Positions 1-7,725 of a stretch of 64,000 bases of DNA are shown piece by piece. Under the pieces are notes generated by a model that was given only the letters and a program-made list of their open reading frames with translations, was not told the origin of the DNA and ran no database searches. Each line of letters begins with the position of its first letter. Within the stretch, counting starts at the first letter, position 1. Both the position numbers and the translations under genes were made by a program. This DNA comes from a candidate division Hyd24-12 bacterium UBA6080 (GTDB lineage: Bacteria; Fermentibacterota; Fermentibacteria; Fermentibacterales; JCC-6): assembly GCA_002436025.1 (NCBI GenBank), contig DIXM01000004.1, forward strand, positions 15,896 through 79,895, given 5' to 3'.

Positions 1-845
<845 letters not shown>

Positions 846-921
846 CTGATCACATGCGTTTGTGAGTGCGGGTCTATCCTAACACAGTTGTCAACTTAAG
901 CGCGATTGCCGCGCCCCCGAT

Positions 922-1043
<122 letters not shown>

Positions 1044-1053
1044 TATCATTGAG

Positions 1054-1090
1054 AAGCCCCCTGGACCGAAAGTTCAGGGGGCTTTTTTTT
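1054..1090 (+). terminator. Rho-independent terminator of the rRNA operon
   Basis: A 10-bp stem (AAGCCCCCTG with CAGGGGGCTT) around a loop containing CCGAAAG, followed by eight T residues. It begins about 10 nt after the 5S 3' end, so it ends the rRNA transcript. Confidence 0.9.
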
Positions 1091-1145
1091 GTCGTGACGA
1101 TCTCATCGGTTGTACCTGTTTCCTCTTTGCGTTATTGTTCAGTCC

Positions 1146-1913
1146 ATGATACAGCGCGTTTCTTTATCCGCGATGAAAGCTTACCTTTTTGACTCCCCCT
1201 TCGAGGGGAAAGGTATGACCAATGCATTCAACTGGTTTGGTGAACTGAAAGGGCTCACCGTGCTGGATACAGGTTGCGGTCATGGCGCCTTCTCGGTTTA
1301 TGCCGTTTCCAGGGGCGCCGAAGCGGTTGGTCTGGACGTGCAGATGGCAAGGCTGAAGTTTGCGGCAGACCAGAGCGCAGGAATGGCGCTGCCTGTGTCG
1401 TTCGTGTGCGGCCGCTCCGAGGAGTTGCCCTTTCCGGATGGCTTTTTCGATCTCGTTCTGTCCCGCAGCACTCTTCAGTACACGGACATTCCCGGGGTCA
1501 ACCGCGAGCTGCTTCGGGTTCTCAAACCGGGCGGGGCACTTGTCCTTGTTGAGAACATGGCGCACAACCCTTTCCTGCTTTTGTTCAGAGCTTTTCGCCG
1601 GTTAACGGGAAACAGGGTAAGGATAGGCACTTACGTGGGCAACAAAGCCGGAGCCATAAGGGGTTACGCCACTGTCACCCAGATGGGGGCGATGCTATGC
1701 GGGCTGCATGACGGCGGTTGCTGCTTCTGCCACCTGTTCAGGCCATTGAGCCTCGGTTTGTGCCAGCTCACTGGTCAGGCCCGCTGGGCGAGGTTTCTGG
1801 ACCGGGGTGTGGAACGTCTGGACAGCGCCCTGCTGAGGTCGATTCCACCCCTGAGACGGCTTGCATGGGCAGGTTCGATCTGGGGAAGGAAGCCCGCCGA
1901 CAAACCGGCGTAA
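1146..1913 (+). CDS. SAM-dependent class I methyltransferase (Methyltransf_11 type)
   Basis: A 255-aa Rossmann-fold methyltransferase. The SAM-binding motif I is LTVLDTGCGHGAF and the acidic end of strand 2 is VGLD. Later motifs LPFPDGFFDLVLSRSTLQY and VLKPGGALVLVE are typical of methyltransferase type 11. The substrate cannot be read from sequence. The start is uncertain: in-frame alternatives at 1110 and 1173 exist and none has a good Shine-Dalgarno; 1146 was chosen because it keeps the whole fold without reaching back toward the terminator. It is a stand-alone gene just after the rRNA operon, convergent with the Fpg-like gene 37 bp downstream. Confidence 0.8.
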   Translation: MIQRVSLSAMKAYLFDSPFEGKGMTNAFNWFGELKGLTVLDTGCGHGAFSVYAVSRGAEAVGLDVQMARLKFAADQSAGMALPVSFVCGRSEELPFPDGFFDLVLSRSTLQYTDIPGVNRELLRVLKPGGALVLVENMAHNPFLLLFRAFRRLTGNRVRIGTYVGNKAGAIRGYATVTQMGAMLCGLHDGGCCFCHLFRPLSLGLCQLTGQARWARFLDRGVERLDSALLRSIPPLRRLAWAGSIWGRKPADKPA

Positions 1914-1950
1914 GCGAACGGCGCGGGTCCGTTCTTCGTGAAACACCCTT

Positions 1951-2784
1951 CTATACGATGTGCCTCTGGCAGCCGGGGCAGAATGTCACTGTGCCGCCCA
2001 TGTAGCTTTCCCGGCGAATTGTGTCGCCGCACCGCCTGCACTGTTTACCCACGGTGTTCCTGCTCATGCGTGTGGCGTAGCCCCCGGCATTCCCGAACAG
2101 GTCTTTCTCAGTGTCGCGGCCGCCGGATCCCGTCATTTCAGTCATGGTTTCGCGGATGGCAGTGAAAAGCCTGTCACGTTCATCAGGGGTGAGGGTTCCG
2201 GTCTTCCTTTTCGGATGGATCCCGGCATTCCACAGAATGTCCTGCAATACTCCGTTGCCAAGTCCCGGAATACGTTGTTCGGTTGCAAGGAGCGCTTTCA
2301 CGCTGAGCTTCGAGGTTTCGGGTCCTGTTGAAATGTCCGAGAAGTACTGGGGACTGAACGCGTCCGAGAGCGGCGAGGGCTTCTCCTTCGCGACAGCATG
2401 GTAGGGATTTGCGAAAGTGCCGTTCCTGAAAGCCCAGAGGCCTCCGTACATCTGCACCGAGGCTGTCAGGATGCTTCCGTCATCGAATTCCAGAAGGAGC
2501 TGGTGCCTTTCGGGCACCTTTGCCTCCCTGGCGTGGTGTTTAAGGGAAACCCCGTCGCCGAACAGAAGGGTGACCCCGTCAGCTTCGACCTGTACCAGAC
2601 CACCGTGACTGTCTGTCGAGGTCACAGTCCTTCCCTCCAGAAGAGCCGGGTAATCCTGCGGAGAGCCGTTGAACCAGGCAAACCTGTGGGGGGAAGAGCC
2701 CGCGATAACACTTTTCACCCGCCTGCCCATTAAGCGTTCCCGGATCTGGGATGCCAGCGTAACGGCCTCGGGAAGCTCGATCAT
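1951..2784 (-). CDS. Fpg/Nei-family DNA glycosylase-like protein lacking the catalytic Pro2
   Basis: A 277-aa member of the formamidopyrimidine-DNA glycosylase/endonuclease VIII fold, which normally excises oxidised bases and nicks the abasic site. The N-terminus reads MIELPEAVTLA. In active Fpg/Nei enzymes residue 2 is the proline nucleophile (MPELPE or MPEGPE), so Ile2 removes it while Glu3 remains. The C-terminal zinc finger is intact (CRRC, 16 residues, CPGC). The start is fixed by AGGAGGTGGCATCA before the ATG at 2784. It lies 46 bp downstream of the MFS gene on the same strand, probably co-transcribed. A non-catalytic or differently acting subfamily is the likely reading. Confidence 0.85.
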   Translation of the reverse strand: MIELPEAVTLASQIRERLMGRRVKSVIAGSSPHRFAWFNGSPQDYPALLEGRTVTSTDSHGGLVQVEADGVTLLFGDGVSLKHHAREAKVPERHQLLLEFDDGSILTASVQMYGGLWAFRNGTFANPYHAVAKEKPSPLSDAFSPQYFSDISTGPETSKLSVKALLATEQRIPGLGNGVLQDILWNAGIHPKRKTGTLTPDERDRLFTAIRETMTEMTGSGGRDTEKDLFGNAGGYATRMSRNTVGKQCRRCGDTIRRESYMGGTVTFCPGCQRHIV

Positions 2785-2830
2785 TGATGCCACCTCCTGG
2801 TCTGAGTTACAGAAGAAGGTCGGTTGATCT

Positions 2831-4066
2831 TCAGAGACGGTCAACCTTCCTGAGCTTCGGGAAAAGACGGCTCCATGCAGCCACAACGAGAAGTGTTCCC
2901 ACCCCTCCGCTGACCACGGAGAACACAGGACCAAAGGCGTGGGCCACTATCCCGGACTCGAACCCCCCGAGTTCGTTGGATGAGCCTATGAACACGGAGT
3001 TGACCGCCGAAACCCTTCCGCGCATCTCATCGGGAGTCCTGAGCTGGACAAGCGTCTGCCTTATGACCACGCTGACGTTGTCGAAAAATCCGGTCAGGAA
3101 CAGCATGATCCATGAGAGCCAGAAGCTTCGGGAGAACCCGAAAACGACAGTGGCCAGCCCGAAGGCGGCAACACACATGAACAGGGTGCGTCCGGCCCGT
3201 CTCAATGGAGGCATGTGCGCCAGAATGAGGGCCATGAGGACCGAACCCACCGCAGGCGCCGCCCTGAGCCACCCCAGCACCTCTTCGGGGCTTGAACCAA
3301 GTGGAGGGTCGGCGATGATGTCACGGGCGAACACCGGAAGCAGGTAGACCGCCCCGCCAAGAAGGACGGCGAACAAGTCCAGCGAGATGGCCCCAAGAAT
3401 GACCTGACGCTTCCAGACGAAGCGTATTCCCTCGGCGATCTGGCTCCAGACCCTTCCCCTGGGTATCCGGGCCGATTCGGGTATCTTCATTCCGGACAGG
3501 AGAACCATGAAGACGATGGTCGTGACCGCGCTGAAAATGTACGCCGCAGGAACGCTCCAGGTGATGATGATGCCCCCTGCAGCGGGGCCCAGCACTGCTG
3601 AAAGCTGAAAGGCCGTGGTACGCCACTTGACTGCGTTCTCGAACATCTCCTTGGGAACGATCACCGGAAGGATCGCTGACCACGCCGGGTTGGCGAGCCT
3701 GTGAAACGACGCGTCGAGGAACAGGAGCGCGAACATCCAACCGATCGAGCCACGGGTAATGCTGAAAACTGCGAGGGCAACCGATGTCAGGGTGGTGCCA
3801 AGCATGCCGACCATCATCACCCTGCGTCTGTCGTAGGCATCGGCAAGGTACCCCGCCGGAAGTGTGAAGAGAAGCATGGGGACTGCCAGGGTTAGCCCGA
3901 TCAGCCCGAGGTACAGGGCCTGATCGGTTCGCTGGTACATCTCCCAGCCGATAGCAAGGCTTTGGGCCGAAGCCCCTATGTGCACCAGGGTGTTGCCCAG
4001 AAGAAGGCTTCTGAACGCGACCACCGAAAAGGCCCTGTAGGGAGAATCAGCCCCTTTCAGATCCAT
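2831..4066 (-). CDS. MFS transporter, EntS/MFS_3-like exporter
   Basis: A 411-aa polytopic membrane protein with about 12 hydrophobic segments. The MFS loop 2-3 signature is present as GYLADAYDRRR at residues 72-82, and the N-terminal RSLLLGNTLVHIGASAQSLA resembles the EntS/MFS_3 effector-export branch. The substrate is unknown. The ATG at 4066 has GGGGAGAG about 7-10 nt upstream and is preferred to an in-frame ATG at 4090, which has no ribosome site. It is divergent from the GGDEF gene and followed by the Fpg-like gene on the same strand. Confidence 0.82.
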   Translation of the reverse strand: MDLKGADSPYRAFSVVAFRSLLLGNTLVHIGASAQSLAIGWEMYQRTDQALYLGLIGLTLAVPMLLFTLPAGYLADAYDRRRVMMVGMLGTTLTSVALAVFSITRGSIGWMFALLFLDASFHRLANPAWSAILPVIVPKEMFENAVKWRTTAFQLSAVLGPAAGGIIITWSVPAAYIFSAVTTIVFMVLLSGMKIPESARIPRGRVWSQIAEGIRFVWKRQVILGAISLDLFAVLLGGAVYLLPVFARDIIADPPLGSSPEEVLGWLRAAPAVGSVLMALILAHMPPLRRAGRTLFMCVAAFGLATVVFGFSRSFWLSWIMLFLTGFFDNVSVVIRQTLVQLRTPDEMRGRVSAVNSVFIGSSNELGGFESGIVAHAFGPVFSVVSGGVGTLLVVAAWSRLFPKLRKVDRL

Positions 4067-4147
4067 CTCCGCTCTCTCCCCAGGGCGCATCGCCGTTCGA
4101 TGAGAACCGTTGCGCAGGCTGTTGGTATGATCGCCTTCAGTGTGTAA

Positions 4148-4153
4148 TATAAT
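4148..4153 (+). promoter_or_regulatory. Possible -10 box of the GGDEF gene
   Basis: A perfect TATAAT 40 bp before the GGDEF start. No convincing -35 at normal spacing (a TTGGTA lies 20 bp upstream), so only the -10 is offered. Confidence 0.3.
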
Positions 4154-4192
4154 CCTGCGGGATTACGGGTTTTGCACCAAAGGAAGGTCGGG

Positions 4193-5152
4193 ATGAAGCG
4201 GGAAAATGATCGTCTGGTCAGCACTGATGACCTCAGGAAGCTTGATATGCTTCAGTGGGTGGATTTGGTTTCGGTTCAGGTCCTTCTGCAGAACTGCCCG
4301 GTGATGACCTTGCTTGCGGGAGATACCCTTCTTGAAGCTGGAACTGCCAACCGCACCATGTTCATGGTTTTCGAGGGAAGGTTCGGGGTTTACCTCGACT
4401 CGAACTGCCAGGAATGCATCGCCGAACTCTCATCGGGAGAAACCATCGGTGAGATGTCGGTCATCGACGACAGGCCAGCTTCGGCCACGGTGAAGGCTCT
4501 GGAGCCAGGCAGGGTCCTTGCTGTGGACGAAGACACGTTCTGGCTCCTGGTGGCGGCTTCGCACGCTTTCTCCGCCAACCTGCTCGTTCTGTTGTCCAGC
4601 CGCATGAGGGAGACAAACCGGACCATTTCCAAGAACATCAGGTTGAGGCAGAGGTTCGAACAGGAAGCAAAGGTGGACATCCTGACCGGCCTTCACAACA
4701 GAAGGTGGTTCGATGAGAGCCTTCCGCGGATGGTGGGGAGGCATATGAGAACAAATCAGCCCCTGTCACTCCTGATGATCGATGTGGACGAGTTCAAGAA
4801 GTACAATGACACGCATGGTCATCAGGCGGGTGACGCCGCACTCTCAAAAATCGGCGCCGTTCTGGGCTCAAGGATGCGCCCGACGGATCTAATGGCCAGG
4901 TATGGCGGCGAGGAGTTCGTTGTCATGCTTCCCCTGACCGATTCCGCAGGAGCTTTCCTGGCAGCGGAGAGGATCCGGAATACCGTTGCTGCTGAAACAG
5001 CCACACTGCCGCCCGAAGGTGAATGGCTTACGGTCTCGGTTGGGATAGCGCAGCTGACGGCAGGCGAAACCTCCGAGTCCTTCATTGCCAGGGCGGACGG
5101 AGCCCTTTATAAAGCCAAGGCAGCCGGCAGGAACAGGTCGGAGATGGGTTGA
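4193..5152 (+). CDS. Cyclic-nucleotide-binding diguanylate cyclase (cNMP-GGDEF)
   Basis: A 319-aa cytosolic regulator. Residues about 25-140 form a cNMP/CRP-type beta-barrel, with LLEAGTANRTMFMVFEGR and GETIGEMSVIDDRPASATV as the phosphate-binding cassette region. Residues about 160-319 are a GGDEF domain starting DILTGLHNRRWF. The active motif is GGEEF (238-242), and an RxxD inhibitory site (RPTD, 229-232) sits five residues before it, so both c-di-GMP synthesis and product inhibition are expected. The cytosolic sensor implies control by a diffusible ligand, possibly a cyclic nucleotide. The ATG at 4193 has GGAAGG upstream and is preferred to an ATG-like start at 4172. Confidence 0.9.
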   Translation: MKRENDRLVSTDDLRKLDMLQWVDLVSVQVLLQNCPVMTLLAGDTLLEAGTANRTMFMVFEGRFGVYLDSNCQECIAELSSGETIGEMSVIDDRPASATVKALEPGRVLAVDEDTFWLLVAASHAFSANLLVLLSSRMRETNRTISKNIRLRQRFEQEAKVDILTGLHNRRWFDESLPRMVGRHMRTNQPLSLLMIDVDEFKKYNDTHGHQAGDAALSKIGAVLGSRMRPTDLMARYGGEEFVVMLPLTDSAGAFLAAERIRNTVAAETATLPPEGEWLTVSVGIAQLTAGETSESFIARADGALYKAKAAGRNRSEMG

Positions 5153-5176
5153 GCCCCCGCCTTTGTTGACGGGGGC
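5153..5176. terminator. GC-rich hairpin between convergent genes
   Basis: A 7-bp perfect stem (GCCCCCG with CGGGGGC) and 10-nt loop, between two converging genes. There is no T-run on either side, so intrinsic termination is only possible, not shown. Confidence 0.35.
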
Positions 5177-5186
5177 CCGGGGAACG

Positions 5187-5936
5187 TCAGAAGACGCAGA
5201 GAGCGGTTGTGCCTTCCCAGGCGCTTCCGAGTGACTCGTATTCGCCGGTGATGGCATTGGTTTTCCAGAGAGAGCCCTGCCAGACGCAGTAAACATGGTT
5301 GCCCCATGCACCCAGTTCAGTGGCGCCTTCGTATCCGCCGCCGAGGCTCACGTAGTCTCCCGTACGGGGATCGACACTGTAGAGCACGTCGCCCTGGATC
5401 ACGAACAGAGCGTCGGAGGTCCCAGCCATGGCGGTCGTGCCATCGTAGCTGGAAGGCAGCTCGGTGAAATCACCGGTCACGGGATCCGTGCGGTAGAGAT
5501 AGCCGTTCTGAAGGACCATCAGCGCGCCGCGGGCCCAGGCCAGATGGGTCGTTCCCGCGTAATCGCCGGGAACGGTTTCCCAGTCGCCGGTTGCGGGGTC
5601 GATCCGGTAGATGAGATCGTTCTGGGCCGCGTACAGCCAGCCCTCGCCGCCCGTGAGTGCGACGGTGCCTGTCCAGAGGTCTGTGAGGGATGTCCAGGAG
5701 CCGCTTCTGTCAACCTCGTAAAGGCCATCCCCCTGAATGGCGTACATGCTGCCGGCGCAGAACGTGAGGAGCTCGGTGCCGGCCCACGTGTCGGACAGGG
5801 CCGTCCATGTGCCGGAGTTTGGGTCGGCCTGGTACAGAACATCGTCCTGAACGGCGTAGATGAACTCGGCCTGTGAGAACGGAACCTGCAGGATGAAAAC
5901 GAGGGCCGCCACGGTTATCAGGCACGCATTCTTCAC
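5187..5936 (-). CDS. Secreted six-repeat beta-propeller-like protein
   Basis: A 249-aa protein with a cleavable signal peptide (MKNACLITVAALVFILQVPFSQA). The entire mature part is six tandem repeats of about 38 residues. Each follows the pattern YAxQxDxLYxxDPxTGxWxxL, then a short loop, then YxGTTxLA. The repeat copies begin near residues 24, 63, 100, 138, 176 and 214. The DPxTG turn and alternating hydrophobics suggest four short strands per repeat, i.e. a compact propeller. No catalytic motif or sorting tail is visible. No family name is recognised. It has its own promoter inside the end of the upstream peptidase gene. Confidence 0.8.
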   Translation of the reverse strand: MKNACLITVAALVFILQVPFSQAEFIYAVQDDVLYQADPNSGTWTALSDTWAGTELLTFCAGSMYAIQGDGLYEVDRSGSWTSLTDLWTGTVALTGGEGWLYAAQNDLIYRIDPATGDWETVPGDYAGTTHLAWARGALMVLQNGYLYRTDPVTGDFTELPSSYDGTTAMAGTSDALFVIQGDVLYSVDPRTGDYVSLGGGYEGATELGAWGNHVYCVWQGSLWKTNAITGEYESLGSAWEGTTALCVF

Positions 5937-5966
5937 ATTGTCTCCTCTCGGTTTGGGTTCGACCGG

Positions 5967-5994
5967 ATTATAGCAGCACCGGAAGGTTTTTCAA
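5967..5994 (-). promoter_or_regulatory. Sigma-70-type promoter for the six-repeat protein
   Basis: On the minus strand, TTGAAA (-35) and TATAAT (-10) are separated by 16 bp, ending about 31 nt before the gene start. The -10 includes the TAA stop codon of the upstream DUF45 peptidase gene, so the promoter is embedded in coding sequence. Confidence 0.6.
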
Positions 5995-6723
5995 GCGGTC
6001 CGCCGATGCTTTCCAGCCCGGCATTACGGTGTCCAGCAGATGTTTGAAACCGGCGCCGTGGTCGTGGTGAAGCGTGTGACAAAGCTCGTGCGCGACAACG
6101 TAGTCAATGCACGAAAGTGGTGCCTTCACCAGTTGGATGTTTAAGACTATGGAGTTTCCGCGGGAGCAGCTGCCCCACCTGCTTTTCATCCACCTGAACC
6201 GCACCTCGTGATCGGGCAGGAAAGGCAATCGGGGGCTCCATACGCCCAGCCTTTCACCGATGATTGTTTCCGCCTGCTTCCTGTACCATCGGCGAAGAGC
6301 TTTCTCGAGCGTCTTCGGGTTTTCAGGGGCCGGAGATGAGACCAGAAGCCGCCCGTCCGACAGGGTCACACCGGAACGGCCCTGCATCAGCGGGGCAATG
6401 GTGAAGGGGTCACCCAGAAAGAAATGTACCGCTCCGGGCATGTAGACCGCCGGGACCGGCGGTGCCGCGGCAAGCCTCGCCAGATGCCGCGCGATCCACC
6501 TGCTCTTCTCCAGAAGAACCTTCTCCACAAACCCATTTTCCGCCGAGAGGGGTGCAGTTACCCGAACCCTGCCGTCCGGGCGTATCCTTATCGTTATCCG
6601 CTTCCTGGGCTCGAAGACGACCTCGACCATGATCGCGCCGATCGGGGCCGGAAGAGCCAGTTCAATCGACCTCAGGGGGCTGTCCCGTTCATGGCGTCCA
6701 CCGGGGAAAGGGCGGCTCGACAC
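5968..6723 (-). CDS. DUF45/YgjP-type M48-like metallopeptidase
   Basis: A 251-aa protein of the YgjP (DUF45) family. The zinc-binding helix is VVAHELCHTLHHDH, an HExxH with a further downstream histidine, and the family block RWMKSRWGSCS precedes it. The N-terminal beta-rich part (RKRITIRIRPDGRVRVTAP) is typical. No signal peptide is seen, so a cytosolic enzyme is expected; its substrate is unknown. The GTG start at 6723 has GAGGAG 4 nt upstream and lies 12 bp after the dehydrogenase stop, suggesting translational coupling. Confidence 0.88.
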   Translation of the reverse strand: MSSRPFPGGRHERDSPLRSIELALPAPIGAIMVEVVFEPRKRITIRIRPDGRVRVTAPLSAENGFVEKVLLEKSRWIARHLARLAAAPPVPAVYMPGAVHFFLGDPFTIAPLMQGRSGVTLSDGRLLVSSPAPENPKTLEKALRRWYRKQAETIIGERLGVWSPRLPFLPDHEVRFRWMKSRWGSCSRGNSIVLNIQLVKAPLSCIDYVVAHELCHTLHHDHGAGFKHLLDTVMPGWKASADRLKNLPVLL

Positions 6724-6735
6724 GTTGCTCCTCGA

Positions 6736-7677
6736 TCAGTAGCCGAGTTCAATGTTCACAGGGTTGGGCACAGGCCTGCCTTCCGCCCCGGCCACTATGG
6801 CCCGGGCAATCTCCTCGGTTCGCTTCCGCTCGAGCTCCGGGACCCCGTAAGCACCGGCGAAATGAGGGCTCATCACAACATTGGGCAAATCGTGGAAAGG
6901 CAGGTTGGATGGCATGGTTTTCTCCGGGTCACCCGGGTACCTGTACCATACATCCAGGCCGGCTGCCCCTATTTCGCCCCTTGACAGCGCGTTGTAAAGG
7001 GGCTCTTCGGTTACGACTTCCGCCCGGCCCACATTCACCAGCACACTGCGGCGGTGCAGCAGGGAAAGCTGCTGGGTGCCCACCATGTCGCGGGTTTCTT
7101 CGGTGAGGGGGAGGCAGCATACCAGGAAATCGGTCGTCTTCAGAAGGTCATTCAGTGAATCGGGACTGTGGATCGCCGGGTCGGGGTCGGGGTTTCTCCT
7201 GACTCCGTGAACAACCGCCCCGAGAGCTTCGCAAGCCCTTCGCAAATGGGTTCCGATGCTTCCGCAGCCGAGAATGAGAACCCTTGACCCGCCAATAAGG
7301 ATTGCACTGCCTGGGGAGTGCCTCGGGGACCAGTCCCCCCGTCGCAGGGCCGCGTCGGCAACGGGTATTCCCCGGGCGGCGGCAAGCATGAGGGCAAGTG
7401 CTGTTTCAGACGCAGCCCCGGCATTGTGATGAAGGTTGTGAACCTTGATGGACCGGAAAACACTCATGAGTTCCAGGGTTTCCCGGGGAACGCCTGCGAA
7501 TGGGATCAGGAGGTAAGACGGAGTGCAGAAGCGCAGAAGATCGACAGTGGGCCTTCCGCAGACAACCATGTCCACCGGTGAAGGGAGCTGGGTTACATCG
7601 ATGTCCGGCGGAAGAAGGGTCATCAGGTCGGAAAGCTGTTCGGCTTTCCAATCCCGGGGCATGTGCACTCGGAACAT
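6736..7677 (-). CDS. D-isomer-specific 2-hydroxyacid dehydrogenase family protein
   Basis: A 313-aa NAD-dependent oxidoreductase of the D-2-hydroxyacid dehydrogenase fold. The nucleotide-binding loop is LILGCGSIGTHL. The catalytic Arg sits in NVGRAEVV and the catalytic His in MSPHFAG. The usual EP acid after GLDV is replaced: here GLDVWYRYP puts Tyr where Glu (or Gln in formate dehydrogenases) stands. The family interconverts 2-oxoacids and D-2-hydroxyacids; the altered acid site makes the substrate uncertain. The ATG at 7677 is preferred to an in-frame TTG at 7707, which lies within a copy of the nrdG tail. Confidence 0.82.
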   Translation of the reverse strand: MFRVHMPRDWKAEQLSDLMTLLPPDIDVTQLPSPVDMVVCGRPTVDLLRFCTPSYLLIPFAGVPRETLELMSVFRSIKVHNLHHNAGAASETALALMLAAARGIPVADAALRRGDWSPRHSPGSAILIGGSRVLILGCGSIGTHLRRACEALGAVVHGVRRNPDPDPAIHSPDSLNDLLKTTDFLVCCLPLTEETRDMVGTQQLSLLHRRSVLVNVGRAEVVTEEPLYNALSRGEIGAAGLDVWYRYPGDPEKTMPSNLPFHDLPNVVMSPHFAGAYGVPELERKRTEEIARAIVAGAEGRPVPNPVNIELGY

Positions 7678-7690
7678 ACCGTTATTCCCG

Positions 7691-7714
7691 TCAGATGCGG
7701 ACCGCAACCTCGGA
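7691..7714 (-). repeat. Copy of the nrdG 3' end (direct repeat A)
   Basis: On the minus strand this reads as codons SEVAVRI-stop and matches the true nrdG end (SEVTVRI-stop, 10145-10168) at all but two of about 25 bases, in the same orientation. The two copies flank the secreted deacetylase-like gene. Confidence 0.6.
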
Positions 7715-7725
7715 AGAGGCGGAGA

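Noticed and set aside
846..921. Possible tRNA in the 23S-5S spacer
   Set aside because: No cloverleaf or T-loop GTTCRANNC could be found.
5187..5936. CRISPR-like array suggested by the regular repeats
   Set aside because: Repeats are protein-level, 114 nt long, diverged at DNA level and in frame.
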